Source: Euprymna scolopes
Lineage: Eukaryota; Mollusca; Cephalopoda; Sepiida; Sepiolidae
Direction of reading: 5' to 3'
Assembly: GCA_024364805.1 (NCBI GenBank)
Contig: CM044499.1
Span: 76,954,904 to 76,982,695, forward strand
Length of the DNA: 27,792 nucleotides
Positions 13,701-26,673 of the stretch are shown here, piece after piece; the first letter of the stretch is position 1, and each line of letters starts with the position of its first letter. The translations under genes and the position numbers were made by a program. The notes below the pieces were generated by a model that did no database searches, was not told the DNA's origin, and was given only the letters and a program-made list of their open reading frames with translations.

Positions 13701-16700
13701 AGGGGCCCAATCCGATCAATCGGCTAGTTACCTCAAGCCCTAACACATCTACTTTTCTATCGATTTCCTCCAAACTGTAACAAATACATTTCTACCCTGT
13801 ACCACTATAAACTATGTACATATTTCTCCTCTTTTCCATATGTTAGGTGGTGGTTAGGGTCAAATGTGCCAAACGAATAGTCATGACATAGCTGTATAGT
13901 GCCGGAAGTTATTACAAATTACTTGGATTGTGTAACCTAAGGAATATAGGTGCTCATGGCTCCCATTTGGGGCATGGCTACTGTTTTATGTAGCCCTGGC
14001 ATGACAAGGCGAATGGGTTTCCCCCCTTAACATGCCCCAATATTGGACTCCGAGGTGGGTGGGGGAGCATAAACAATGAATTTTGAAATATACATATATG
14101 GCCAATTATAAAAATTCCAAGCGCTTACACATTGACTCCAATAGTTCAGATAATGAACTACACCAAACATTCTTAAAATTTATTGTATTCGAATCCACCG
14201 AAGAAACCAATATAACTGACTTATCACCGTTTATTATACACAAAATTATATCGGCATATATTACCCCCCAAAATGTAAAAACTTTAAAAAATAAAACCCT
14301 ACTGGTGGAAGTGGAAAGAGAAAAACATGCCACTTTTCTCCTAGGAATGAAAACTTTCCACAACATAAATATTAAGATTTATCCATTCAAGAATCTGAAT
14401 ACATCCAAAGGTGTAGTAAAATCGAAAGACCTCTCAATGTGCACTACTGAAGAGATAACAAAAGAACTTAAAAATCAAGGAGTAATAAACGTTAAAAGAA
14501 TTACAATAAAAAAGGAATCAGACTATATATACGAACACTTACATTATGCAGTTCGATAAACCCACTGTCCCAAAAGAAATCAAAATTGGGTTCAACGTTG
14601 AAAAAATTGAACCCTTTATACCAAACCCACTTCGGTGCTTTAAATGCCAGAAGTTTGGGCACCATGAGATGCATGTAGTGGACGAGCAGTGTGCAGCAGA
14701 TGTGGCCAGAGAGATTCGGACCACACTGTTAATGACTGCAATCTCGATTGCAAATGTGCAAATTGTGGAGAAAACCATCCTGCTTATGCTAGAGCATGCA
14801 GAATCTGGAAGAAAAAAGGATTTAGTGTCAAAACATACCAAAAACATTTCCTTCCTCGAAGCCAGGAAAATAGATGGATGCATGAAGGAAAAGACGTACT
14901 CTCAAGTCACAAAGTTGTATATCATCTAACATCACTAACCAAGACTCCAAATATGAAATACTTGGGACCAAACGACTAGCTCAAATTTATAAATGAAATC
15001 AGACCAATCAAATTAATCATCCCGTTAAATCAACAACTAACATTACCAATAAAACAAATTCTCGACCAAAATCAGAACATCAAAAGTCAATCAAAAGAAA
15101 GACCACAAAAATCACCAGTACGTCATACAGATGCTGAAAAAGACAAAACTAAGGAAAAACAAAATCACTCAAAAGAAAGACCACACAGATCACCAATACG
15201 TCTTCCCCATGGGGGGAAAAAAAAACTTGAAAAACAAACAAAATACATCTACCAAAAAACAAAAATATAAAATTACCACAAACAAAAGCCACTACTACTA
15301 CTACAAATAGATTTACGGAATTAGAAGACATGGAAACTGAAGTTACTCCTCAAACCAATAAAAAAATCATGAATTACAAGATAATCCAATGGAATTGCTG
15401 TGGATTGAAGGCAAATTACAATTAAATTTTATTGGTGCAAACCAAATTTAATTCTTTGGTTATTTGTTTCTAAGAAACCTTCCTTAAGAATGAGGACAAT
15501 TTGAATATAAAACACTATCAACAATATAACTACATTCATAATACAGGACTTAGAGCCTCTGGTGCTGTATCAGTATTCATTAAAAATAACATACCCCAGA
15601 GCCAAATTGAATTAAAAACAAATTTGCAAGCAGTTGCCATAAGAGCAACTTTACACAAACCGATAAGCATTTGTTCTTTATACATACCTCCACATGAACA
15701 AATAGATGAAAATGAATTGGAAAACTTAATAGGGCAAATACCCAAACCTTTTGTTTTCCTAGGGGACTTTAATAGTCACATCTTATGGGGATGCAAGGAA
15801 ACGTATAGAAAGGGAAAGAAAATTGAAAATCTAATAAATCTATGCTTGCTCAACCAAAAAGAAACCACTCACATCAATCCAACAAATGGATCGCTTAGTT
15901 TGTTTGATTTAACTATGTGACCCTTCCACTTATCTGGATTTTTCTTGGAGCGTATTTGACGATGCCTGTGGTTAGTGATCACTACCCAATCCTTAAAAGC
16001 CATGAAAAAATATTTGAACATCCATCAACATGGAAGCTTAACAAAGCCAACTGGGAAAAATTCAAGACTCTCTGCTCAGAACAACTGACAGAAAACATTG
16101 ATACAATCGAAACATTTACACAAGCATTAATATTAAGAGTGCATTCCCAAAAACACTACTTCAGGAAAAAAGAATAGACCATGGTTTAACAAAGAATGTA
16201 AAGAATCAATAAATCTACGAAAAGTAGCATTAAGAAAATTTAATAAAGAACCAACAACAAGCAACTTAATTGAATACAAATTACGTAGAGCAAAATCACG
16301 CAGAATAATAAAGCCAAAAAAGAATGCTGGAAAGAATATGTCAGCAAAATCAATGTTTCCACTAAACCAAAGACAGTTTGGGAAATGGTTAAAAAAAAAA
16401 AAATTTCTGGAAAACATAACCCGATACCAATTATACATCTTTTTACTGAAAATACCAAAATAACAGAAACGAAAGCTATATTTAACAAATTAGCCAAAAC
16501 ATTTTCAGAGAACTCTTCAAAAAAACTATAACAAAGAATTTCAAACCATCAAGGAAAATATTAAAAAGTACAAACTAAACTTCAATTCGAAAAACTTTGA
16601 AGAATATAATAAACCTTTTTCAATAAGAGAATTGGAAAGTTCCATAAACAAATCACACAACACAGCCGTAGGACCAGATGAGGTCCACTATAATTTTTTG

Positions 16701-19700
16701 AAAATACTTCCAAAAACTTCATTGGAACTTTTACTAAAAATCTACAATGACATCTGGAATCTTGGAAACATGCGATTATTCCAATACCAAAACCAGGAAA
16801 GGATTCTTCAGATCCTGAAAATTATCGACCAATTTCACTAACAAGTTGTATGTGCAAAATATTAGAGCGAATGGTAAATCATCGCCAAATTTGGTATTTA
16901 GAAACAAACTAATGAATGCGCAGTGTGGCTATCGTAAAAATTGTGGATGTCTTGACCATTTTGTCAACTTAAAATGCTATGTCAGAAGCCTTCATTAGAA
17001 GGGAACATGCCACAACTGTCTTTTTCGATCTAAAAAAAAAGCTTACGATACTACCTGGAAATTCGGTATTATGAAAGATCTATTCGACTTTGGACTTGAG
17101 GGTAGACTTCCCGAATTTATTCAAAATTTTTTAACGAACAGAACCTTCAGAGTATGCATAGGGTCTACTCTAAGCAATATAAATAAACAGGAAGGTGTGC
17201 CACAGGGTAGGATATTATCAACAACCCTATTTAATATAAAAATCTTTAACATAGTAAAGGAACTTACTCCTGACATAAATAGAACATTGTACGTGGATGA
17301 TTGCTCTATAAGCTATCGTTCCAAACACATCCATTTTATTGAAAGAAAATTGCAACACAGCATAAACAAAATGAATAAATGGGCAAAAGAAAATGGTTTT
17401 AAATTTTCAAAAAATAAAACCAAATGCATTCATTTTTGCAATCAACACAAATTACACAATGATCCCAAATTACAACTCGATGGAGAAGATATCCCCTTTG
17501 TTGATGAATACAAGTTTTTAGGAATGATTTTTGATAAAAAACTATATTTTATTCCCCACATAAACTGTTAAAAAAAAAATGTAATAAAGCCCTGCAACTT
17601 CTGCGTGTTGTGGCCCATACGAATTGGGGAGCTGACAGGCAGACCTTGTTAAACCTGTACAGATCCCTAATTCGATCAAAAATTAACTATGGCAGCTGTA
17701 TATACCAAGCAGCGAGAAAATCCTATATGAAAATTTTAAATCCCATTTACCATACAGGACTGAGACTTGCACTGGAAGCTTTCAGAACATCCCCAGTAGA
17801 AAGTTTGTATGCTGAAGCAAATGAGCCTCCACCTAACCTCAGATATAACAAATTAGCTCTGTTATATTATACAAAATTGAAGGCAGATCCTGACAATCCT
17901 GCACACGACTTCACGTTTTATCTCAAGTACAAACATTTATTTCAATAAAAAGAAAAAGCCATTAAAACATTTAGCCTACGAATGGAACCTATTATTGAAG
18001 AAGCAGAGATCCCGATAACAAAAATTCACAAGACATTTACTCCAAAAATACCTCCTTGGAACATTATAGTACCAAAAGTTGACTTAAGTCTTAGCAAGCA
18101 CTGTAAGGGAAAAACTCACCCTCTTGTTTATCAAGAAGAATTTGAACAAATCAAATACAATTATCCTAAACATGCATACATCTTTACGGACGGCTCAAAA
18201 CAGGTAGATTCAACAGTATATAATAAAAAAAAATTTTTTTAAACGCATCTCTTGAAAGAAACCTCAATCTTAAATGCAGAGGTTTGTGCAATAGATTTAA
18301 CATTTGATTTCATCTCCAGGGATAACACAAAATGTAATTTTCTCCGACACGCTATCAACTATAACAGCAATAAAAACACAAGTCTAACAACCCGTTGTTA
18401 GTAAAACTACAGCCTAGAATAAGCGAATTTTTAAAAACAAATTGTGCTCTGCTGGATACCTAGCCACATCGGTATCAGAGAAAATGAATTGGTAGACACA
18501 GCAGCAAAGGCTTCTCTAAAATGAAAATCAAGATGAAAACTTAAAAGTTCTCTATACGGATTTAAAAAAAATATAAATAAATGAATTAAAAAATAATGGC
18601 AAATTTATTGGAATGGTTACACTAACAAACTATATGCCATTAAATCAACAATTGGTAACTGGGAACAATATTCCAGGAAAAATAGAAAGGAAGAGGTTCT
18701 ATGTACTAGATTGCGTATAGGTCACACATACCTAACCAATCGTATTTATAGAAGACCAGCCAATGTGTATTGCATGTCAGGTTCCGCTGACAACAAAAAT
18801 TCTTACTGAATGCATTGATTTTTCTGCTTATACGAAAATATTACAAAGACAGCAATAGAAAAGAACTTTTCGAAAACATAAAAGTCGAACACATAATCGA
18901 TTACCGTAAAGAAATTGGTATATATACAAAAATATAGATTTTCATATGCATGTGAATAAGCAAGACAATTAATACAAATCCATACAGATTAGTATTTGTA
19001 AACATACTTTGCACATTTAATATACAGAAGTATAATTAAATAAAATTTTACTTTCTTATACAAATTCACAAATGTAACTACACCTTAGTAGTAAATATTT
19101 ACTAATACAAATTTAACACACGTAATGTAAATTTATTTTAAATATTTTTACACAAATATAACACTTTTATACAAATTTACACAAACGTAACTACACCTAA
19201 GTAGCAAATATTTATTACAAATTTACACACATAACGCAAATTGATATTTTTTTTATCTACTGCAAATTTACTCGCATTTTAATTCATTTTATGCATTTAC
19301 TTTAATTTTTGTATTAAAATGTTTACAAATTTAATCAAATCTTAGTGCAAACTATACTTCAACTATATATTTATTCAAATTTGGTTTATAAATAAAATAT
19401 TTAAACACTAAACCACGATTTGGCATAAAATAACCCAACAAGGGCGGACATGCCGTTAAACAAAAAAAAAAAAAAAAAATCTGTGGTACCTGATGTCTTC
19501 ATCTGTGGAAAATGCTGTAAAAAGTCGTAAAAAATTGTCTATCTTGGAAGTACTTTATCAAATGATGGCACTCTTGATGTGGAAATAAGACACTCAGCAA
19601 AGCGTCACACACATTTGGAAGGTTAAAAGTAGTCTGGTCTGATGGTAATCTAACTTTGACAACTAAAATGTCAATATATCAGTATCATATGGTGACCATT

Positions 19701-20854
19701 CGTGAATACCAATGGCTTTGTGTAGATCATCAAAGTTATCCCATATGTAGTCAATCCTGGAAATGGCTGAAGTCTATTACGATCTCAAAATTACATTAAT
19801 TCATATATATTGTTGGTGTTCTGTGAAGGTGAATTGGGCCAGTTTCTATTGAGGGTGATCCATATGTTTCTGAATTTTCAATTACGTCTTTTTAAAAAAA
19901 ATATTCTCTGTAGTGGGGGAAAGAAAATGAAACACAGTAATGTGGAAGGTTATAATGAAGCAAGGGTTATCTAATCACTGTCAATGTATTTATGTATTAA
20001 TGTGAAAATCCTGCTGAAACCTGTTAAAAAAAATGACAGAATTTTTCTTAAAATTATTGTGCCTATAGTGTTGATAGAAACACAGTAATGTTTAAATTTA
20101 TGGTGATGCTAAGGTTGCCTAATCAATAACCAGGACAATGTATTTACGTATTAATTCGAAAATCCTAATGATCCATTTTCTAAATGTTTTTTTGTTAATT
20201 ATGGTGGCCTTGGTGGGAAGTGAGATTATTTCATGTTGTAAAATATCTGTCGATTGTTAAATTATTTCATATATGTACTTAAATTACTCATCCGATTATA
20301 GGTAAAATTATTTTAAATGTGTTGTACATTACCCCACCTAGCGAAGGTAAAATTATTTCATATACATGTTGAAAATTACCTATCCTAAAGAAAGTACAAT
20401 TATTTCATGTGTAATACCCGTCCTAGAAAAATTGTTTTTTCCGGGCGTTTTTTCTCTTTGGACTATTGCACTGCCCGGAAAAAACAATTTTCATTATTCC
20501 AGCTGTTTTGTAAACCTTCCAATTGGATTTTTGAAAACTTTCCAATTGGATTATATGCATTGTCACACTCGACTTATTTTGGAATACTTTCTATCTAAAG
20601 AACTATTTTTGATCAACTCTAGAGGAGTTTCATTCAAGCTGAAATATTGTGCGCGGTTTGTTTTTATATTAGTTTTTTACATACCCAATATTTTTCATTT
20701 TTTTTATTTGGCAATTTATAGCTACAATAAATTGCGGTTTCACTTAATGCTTTAACTAGCAAATTCTAGCATTGCTACAAATATAATTTGCTGATTTTTT
20801 TTTTGTCCTAATAAGAATAGCATTCTTTGAAACTCTGCGAAATAAGGACTTTGT

Positions 20855-20896
<42 letters not shown>

Positions 20897-23800
20897 AGTG
20901 TTCAGTCGAACAATAAATCTTGATTATAAAGTTCAACTTAGTTTTAATTTTCTTTCTTATAATAAGCTCTACTCTATTACGTATTGAGTTTTTTAATTCG
21001 GTTGGGATTACATTTTCTATATATACTGTTATTTATATTAGTTTGAAGTTTACAATTGTGTATATCAGGTAAACACTACATCCCTTTTTCATATTTCCTC
21101 ACCCAGCATATATATATATATATATATATATGCTGGGTGAGGAAACGGTTGTCAAGAGTAAGATTAAAATTTGGGAATGCCTACACTTATATTTATTTCA
21201 TACATATGTGCATTTCCCCTAAAGTTATAACAAACGCTAATATATAAAGTTAATATAATTTGCCCGAGGCATTATACAGAATTTTTTTCCCTTTTCAGAA
21301 AAAAAATTTAACCATATACAACTATCAATTTGGCATAAAGCACTCATTCTAAGTCAATGTTTTTCATTTTTGTGTTGAATATTAATCCCTATTTCTAACT
21401 GTGCATTGAATGGATACCATAATACTTAGTTTGCTGAACCTTATAGCAAAACTCCATACAAAATTTCAGTAAGATCAACCCATTAGTTTAAAAAAAAAAA
21501 ACTAAATTTGGATGGTCAGACAGACAAAAAAAAAAAATATGATTTAAAGATGGCAATTACAATGAGGGGATATATTAGATATTAGCATAATTGAAAGCAA
21601 GACAAATGCAAAAAATGAAAATAAGTTTTTCTGTTTTTTCCGTATTTATATTTTGATTAAAAATCTTGCCTTCAGTGACATTAGATGGTGGGTTCTGTAT
21701 AACATGTTTTAAGGGGAATATATATATATATATATGCGAGTTAGATTGATTTCTTGTTCCATCATAATGGAAATCTTTGTTTTAATATCAAATTGAGACA
21801 TTAAAAGGCATTTTACTTTTTGAATAGTAAGCTCAATGGTCATAAAGTACAGAGCAAAATTTTGATACAGGATGAGAATCTCAACACATACCAGATATTA
21901 AATGGTGAAATAAATTTATCTGGTACGTGTTGAGATTATTCTGTACCGCCATCTTTCTACAAATGAGAAAGTTTGTTTGGATTTGTTTCAGTCAAATGGT
22001 CCACGATTTATGAATATTGAGAAGAATTGTGAATATGTCTTTTTATGGGAAACAGAAATCGCCTGTCCTGAAACCAACACAGAATCTGCCCATGAAGATT
22101 GCACCATCAAAGATCCAAATTCTGACTATGTTTTCAATCTGCAACCGTTGATTAAGAAGACTGGCAAATATGAAATTAATGTGAAGAAAAGAAAGTTTTG
22201 GGTTTGTATTTCACATTTCTATTATTCACTTTACCTTTAAAAAAAATATTAATCCCTAAAACCAATTAAAGATGCTTTATTAAAAATGAAACAAAATTTC
22301 AATAGATTTGGATTTACTTTAAAGAAAAAGATAAGCAAAATTAAAAATAATTTTTCTTTGTTTGAAATTGCAACAAACTTAATTCAAAAATGGATGAAAA
22401 TATTTATGTAAGTTGATTCTTTGATACTAGAGGCACTCGAGAAAATCTGTCCCTTTGGTTAAAGAACACAAATGAATCAATGTTAAAGTTTTTAAACTAG
22501 AATAGTAATTAAAATTACTTCCTATTTTGTCCAGAGAGTTAAAAATTTCAATCATGACAAAACATGTTGGCCAGTATTATCTACTAGCAACACCTCATGG
22601 AAATTCCATGATGCTAATTCCGTAAATCTGTATAGTTCCGTAAATCTGTTAATAATATTGACTCTAGCAGGTATTAATTCATATGGAATATTAAGAAACG
22701 ATTATTTTTATTCATTTATTTTTTTGCCATAAAAATAATTATTTTGGATTCTTTAAATGAAACAAATATGTAGTAGCATTACTACAAACGGCAACAGCAC
22801 CTATGGCTGCAATAAGCTGCCATTAAGAATATTTGAATTTCCACTTAACATCTTAGCTAACCTCTGTCTGGTTTGCCCAATCAGAGGTAATCTCTCAACT
22901 ACTAGATTTTCAGCAGCCAACAAATTTTCCTAATTTCTTTACTTGTTAATGAAGATGACCAATAAAGTTGGTTCAAATAAGATAGTCTTTCTATTCTACA
23001 AATTTAAATTTGTAGCAATTTAGTTTTTAAGCAATAAATATTTAAAAAGATGTCATTTTTTTTAAATGTATTTATTTTAAATTGTATCATTTTAATCGAA
23101 AGAATATAATTTGATTTTGCAACAATTCCTTCTTTGTACCTTAGCTAATTTTTGTTTGCCTCATTTTTAATGACTTGAACGTCATAAGCTAGTACAAACA
23201 TGAAGTGACTTAGCATATTATTATATAGAATGATAAATTAAAATGGCTAACACGTGTCCATTATTGTTGTAAAACTTAAAAAAAATGTACAAATAATTTT
23301 AAAACTTTTAAACCTAGCTTGAATTAAAATTGACACATTAAATATTAATTTGCACTTTGAAATGGAAGGCGAGCATTAATTTCCTCATAGGTATCTGACC
23401 TATATCAAAGGATCAATAAAGTATACAATGATTTTACAAAATTATTTAAAGATGTGGCTGAAATCATTGAGTCTTAAGTGTTTCAACATGATACACCCTG
23501 CTCTAGGTGACTTGGTTTGCTCAGATCTTAGTGTATATCACATTCTGACATTTTAAAATCTTTTTCAGCTTAATATCTGTGCTCCCTTGACAGATAGTAA
23601 ATGTCTCACAAACCGTACAGATTCTGCTGTGTGTGAAGTCCAGCCTTCCCGAAGTGTAGGTCTAGCTTCTGCAAGCTCCAAACTGCAACTAACTGATGGG
23701 CATTTGCGCTTGATTTATACAGGAAAACAATTTATCTCTGGTAAGCGATTGCATTTTATCAACAACTTTCCCCATCACATTGCTTTTATATTGCAGTACT

Positions 23801-26632
23801 AGATGAAGTATCGGTCTATGCCATATAAAAAACGTTATTTATACTTATGGTCAGCAACCTGGTGGTTCATGAAAAATTTCTGATGGTCTGCAAAAACATT
23901 AACAAATATAAAAACACTAAAAATGTGTAAGACTTGAATAAACTTAAAATTTTAACTTTTTATTTTTTAACTATGTTTTCTGTATGTTATGCTTATATTA
24001 TTGAATTTTTTACATTTTCTAGAATAAAAACAAAGTAAAAATTACTCTAACCCAAAACCCTTTAACTTGTCACGATAAACTATTGAACACCCAATATTAT
24101 CTCAACTACTCTTATATTTTTACTTATAATTTTAAAGACAACAGAATTGGATGTGAAGAATTTTAAATAAAATTATCAAAAAATGCCTTCCAACAGAAGT
24201 GTTCATCTTCGTTGCCCAAACCCATGAATTAGAACTGGTGTTTAATATTATAAAAAGCAAATCGAACAGATTTTCTCTAAACCAAAAAAGTAATGTTCTG
24301 CTGAATCTCACATTGGAAACATGACTGACTTTATATCTAGATTTGCATCTAGGAGAAATACTAAAATGCTTATATAATTTTGACTCGCAAATTAGACAAA
24401 TATTAATGAAGTGACCACAACTATGTAACAAAATACTCCTGACAATGTTCGGATTAATGTAAGGCTTTTTTTTTTTTTGCTTTACTGGCATCCCAGAGAT
24501 AGCATTAAGGTTGATAAAAAGCATGCCTGCTTTTTTTTTTTTTTTTTTTTTTTTTTTTCATAAATGTCATACTATGCTGATCTACGCTATTGCATCACTA
24601 CATGCACTCTTTCTGACGTTATGACTAGTGATAATAGTGGTAACGACAGTTGTTATAATCAAGTCAGGTCTGACAACACCTTACTTTCTGTACTCTTGTT
24701 AACTGTACCCATGTTTTATTTTTTTTTGTTTTTAACTTGTTAAAAGCATTTGCAAAAGAAAATATACAACACTCCTAAATAGATAACCAGACATATCATG
24801 GTGCGATTTCATTGATTGCTATAAAGTGATCTTGCATCCACCTAACATATCCATGTATTGCTTGTTATTTATAGGGTTCCATTCTGTAATTTAAAGTATG
24901 TAAAATAACTGATCTAATGGATACTGGTAAAGACTGAGATTGACTTTGGCAAATTCAAAACTTGTGGGATCTATTATGTCCAGTTACAAAAGTAAAAGTG
25001 ACTCTTTTCACCAAACCCCATCCTAGTTATGAATAAAATAACTTGTTTGCAATAAGCTTTGTTTAAAAAATTAAATCTAAAAAATATTGATATGCTGTAA
25101 ACCAAAGTAAAATGTATAACTCGAGTTTCCTCTTTGAATTTATTTTTATACTAAACTAACAAAACTGTGGTGGTGGGAGGGGGGGGTAGTAATTTTTTTA
25201 TTGATTTCCCACTGTTGTCACAAGGGAAGTAAATCTTGCTTTAAAAACAAGTTAATCGAAGAAACTTACAGAAAAACAAACTTGAGTAAAGTTTTACAAA
25301 ATAATTTTAAAGATATAAAAAACAAATATAGAAAGAATTATAGCATAACTTAAAAAATAAACTAATCGGCTGTTTCTCTCTTAATCTGTAAATACGTGGT
25401 TGTGAATTGCTATTTTAGTCACAAAAATATTAAGAACAAAGGATTTTTTATCAAAGTAAAAGAATTATTTTATTTCATCAGTTATTACGATTAAGCCTCT
25501 TTTTGCTCCTAAAAAAAATTTGCATACATAATTATTGAATTGAACCGAACACATGTATATTCACTATTATATAGATGAACATTTTTATTTTTTTCCTTGA
25601 ACTGTTCAGGTGAACTGTTCCAAACTATCATCATTTTTGTCTGTGATCCTGAACATGATCTTGGCAGTATCAGCTTCATTAATTCCAGCCAACAGATGTA
25701 TACATTCCAGTTTAACACAGCCCTAGCATGTGTCCCTCGTCCTGTTGACTGTATCCTCCATGACCAGAAAGGTGGACAATATGATCTGACTCGGTTGGCT
25801 TTACCCAATAGTAATTGGGAAACAACTGTAGATGGCACAAAATATATCATCAATATTTGTCGTCCGGTGAACAAGAAAAACAACATTACGTGTGCAGGTA
25901 AGCCTTTCAATAAACTTATATTTTTGTTTTTCAAAATTAAAGGAATCTAAAATGAAAACTAACATGCAATAAACTTCTATTGAAAACTTATATGCAACCA
26001 ACACTCTCAAAAAATTATCCTTTGACAGTGTTTGCAGTTTTATTCATACAAGATGTTAGTCGAGTAAAATGAAAATCATTGTAAATTGGAAGGTTTTAAG
26101 AAAAAAACAAAATGAACAAACATAAAAAAATATATATTATATAAATTGCCAGACGAGTTTGGTAGAGTTTTCAAAAGTCAAATCATTGAACTTTGACCCC
26201 CTTGACCAAATTTCTGCCCGAAAACCGATTAAAAAGATTTTTCTCAAATCTCAATATCCATTATGTCAAACCTTGGGTCTGTATACTGAAAATTGACAGT
26301 TTTGTAGGGAAATGTAGACACAATTTCACTTTTATAGATATACCGCTTTGCCAAAAAATTGTAAAATACTAAAATGTCTCCCCGCTTTTAAGAAAATTTT
26401 TTTTTTTCTTTCATTATGATTGTTTTTTTACCCAGGACTTGTTGGTGGTTGTCAGATAACAAAAGACAAACGAGCTTTCAATATTGGTTATGTCCAGAGC
26501 AAACCAATTGCTCTATCAGACGGTACAGTTAGCATTAGATATCGGGGTGGAGATATCTGTCATAAAGGAACTGATAAAGAAAGTCATCGCAGTACAAGAA
26601 TTGACTTCTTTTGTTCTTCTATTGAGGTAAAA

Positions 26633-26673
<41 letters not shown>

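Larger units (their letters stand above)
13517..19479 (+). mobile_element. Jockey-like LINE with RNase H, nearly full length, inserted into the older LINE
   Basis: It runs from a C-rich start through a G+C-rich 5' leader (13517-14097), ORF1 (from ATG 14098), ORF2 (about 15370-18937) and an AT-rich 3' UTR to an 18-A tail at 19462-19479. The final 3' sequence CCCAACAAGGGCGGACATG followed by CCGTTAAAC and the A tail looks like the intact end of the family. The parts are in the order of jockey-superfamily elements that carry RNase H, common in arthropods, molluscs and other invertebrates. Both ORFs are broken by several frameshifts and stops, so it cannot move on its own. The older LINE's RT coding resumes directly after the A tail, proving the insertion order. 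No exact target-site duplication is visible. Confidence 0.87.
10259..21991 (+). other. Intron 7 (phase 0), 11.7 kb, filled with nested LINEs
   Basis: GTAAGG donor and GTTTCAG acceptor. The first 780 bases have no recognised element. Then come the split older LINE, the jockey-like LINE, a tandem array and several hairpins, listed separately. Protein similarity passes straight from KKTML (exon 7) to SNGPRF (exon 8), so no exon is hidden inside. Confidence 0.93.

Noticed and set aside
20428-20491. Rho-independent terminator
   Set aside because: Stem plus T-rich sequence resembles one, but this is a eukaryotic intron.
20366-20755. 129-codon plus-strand open frame after the tandem array
   Set aside because: It runs through the repeat units and the hairpin and is rich in Phe/Tyr from T-rich DNA; no domain seen.
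24132-24524. 130-codon minus-strand open frame in intron 9
   Set aside because: No family pattern recognised, no start context, and it is adjacent to T runs; likely chance openness.
25509-25934. 141-codon minus-strand open frame
   Set aside because: It is the antisense shadow of exon 10.
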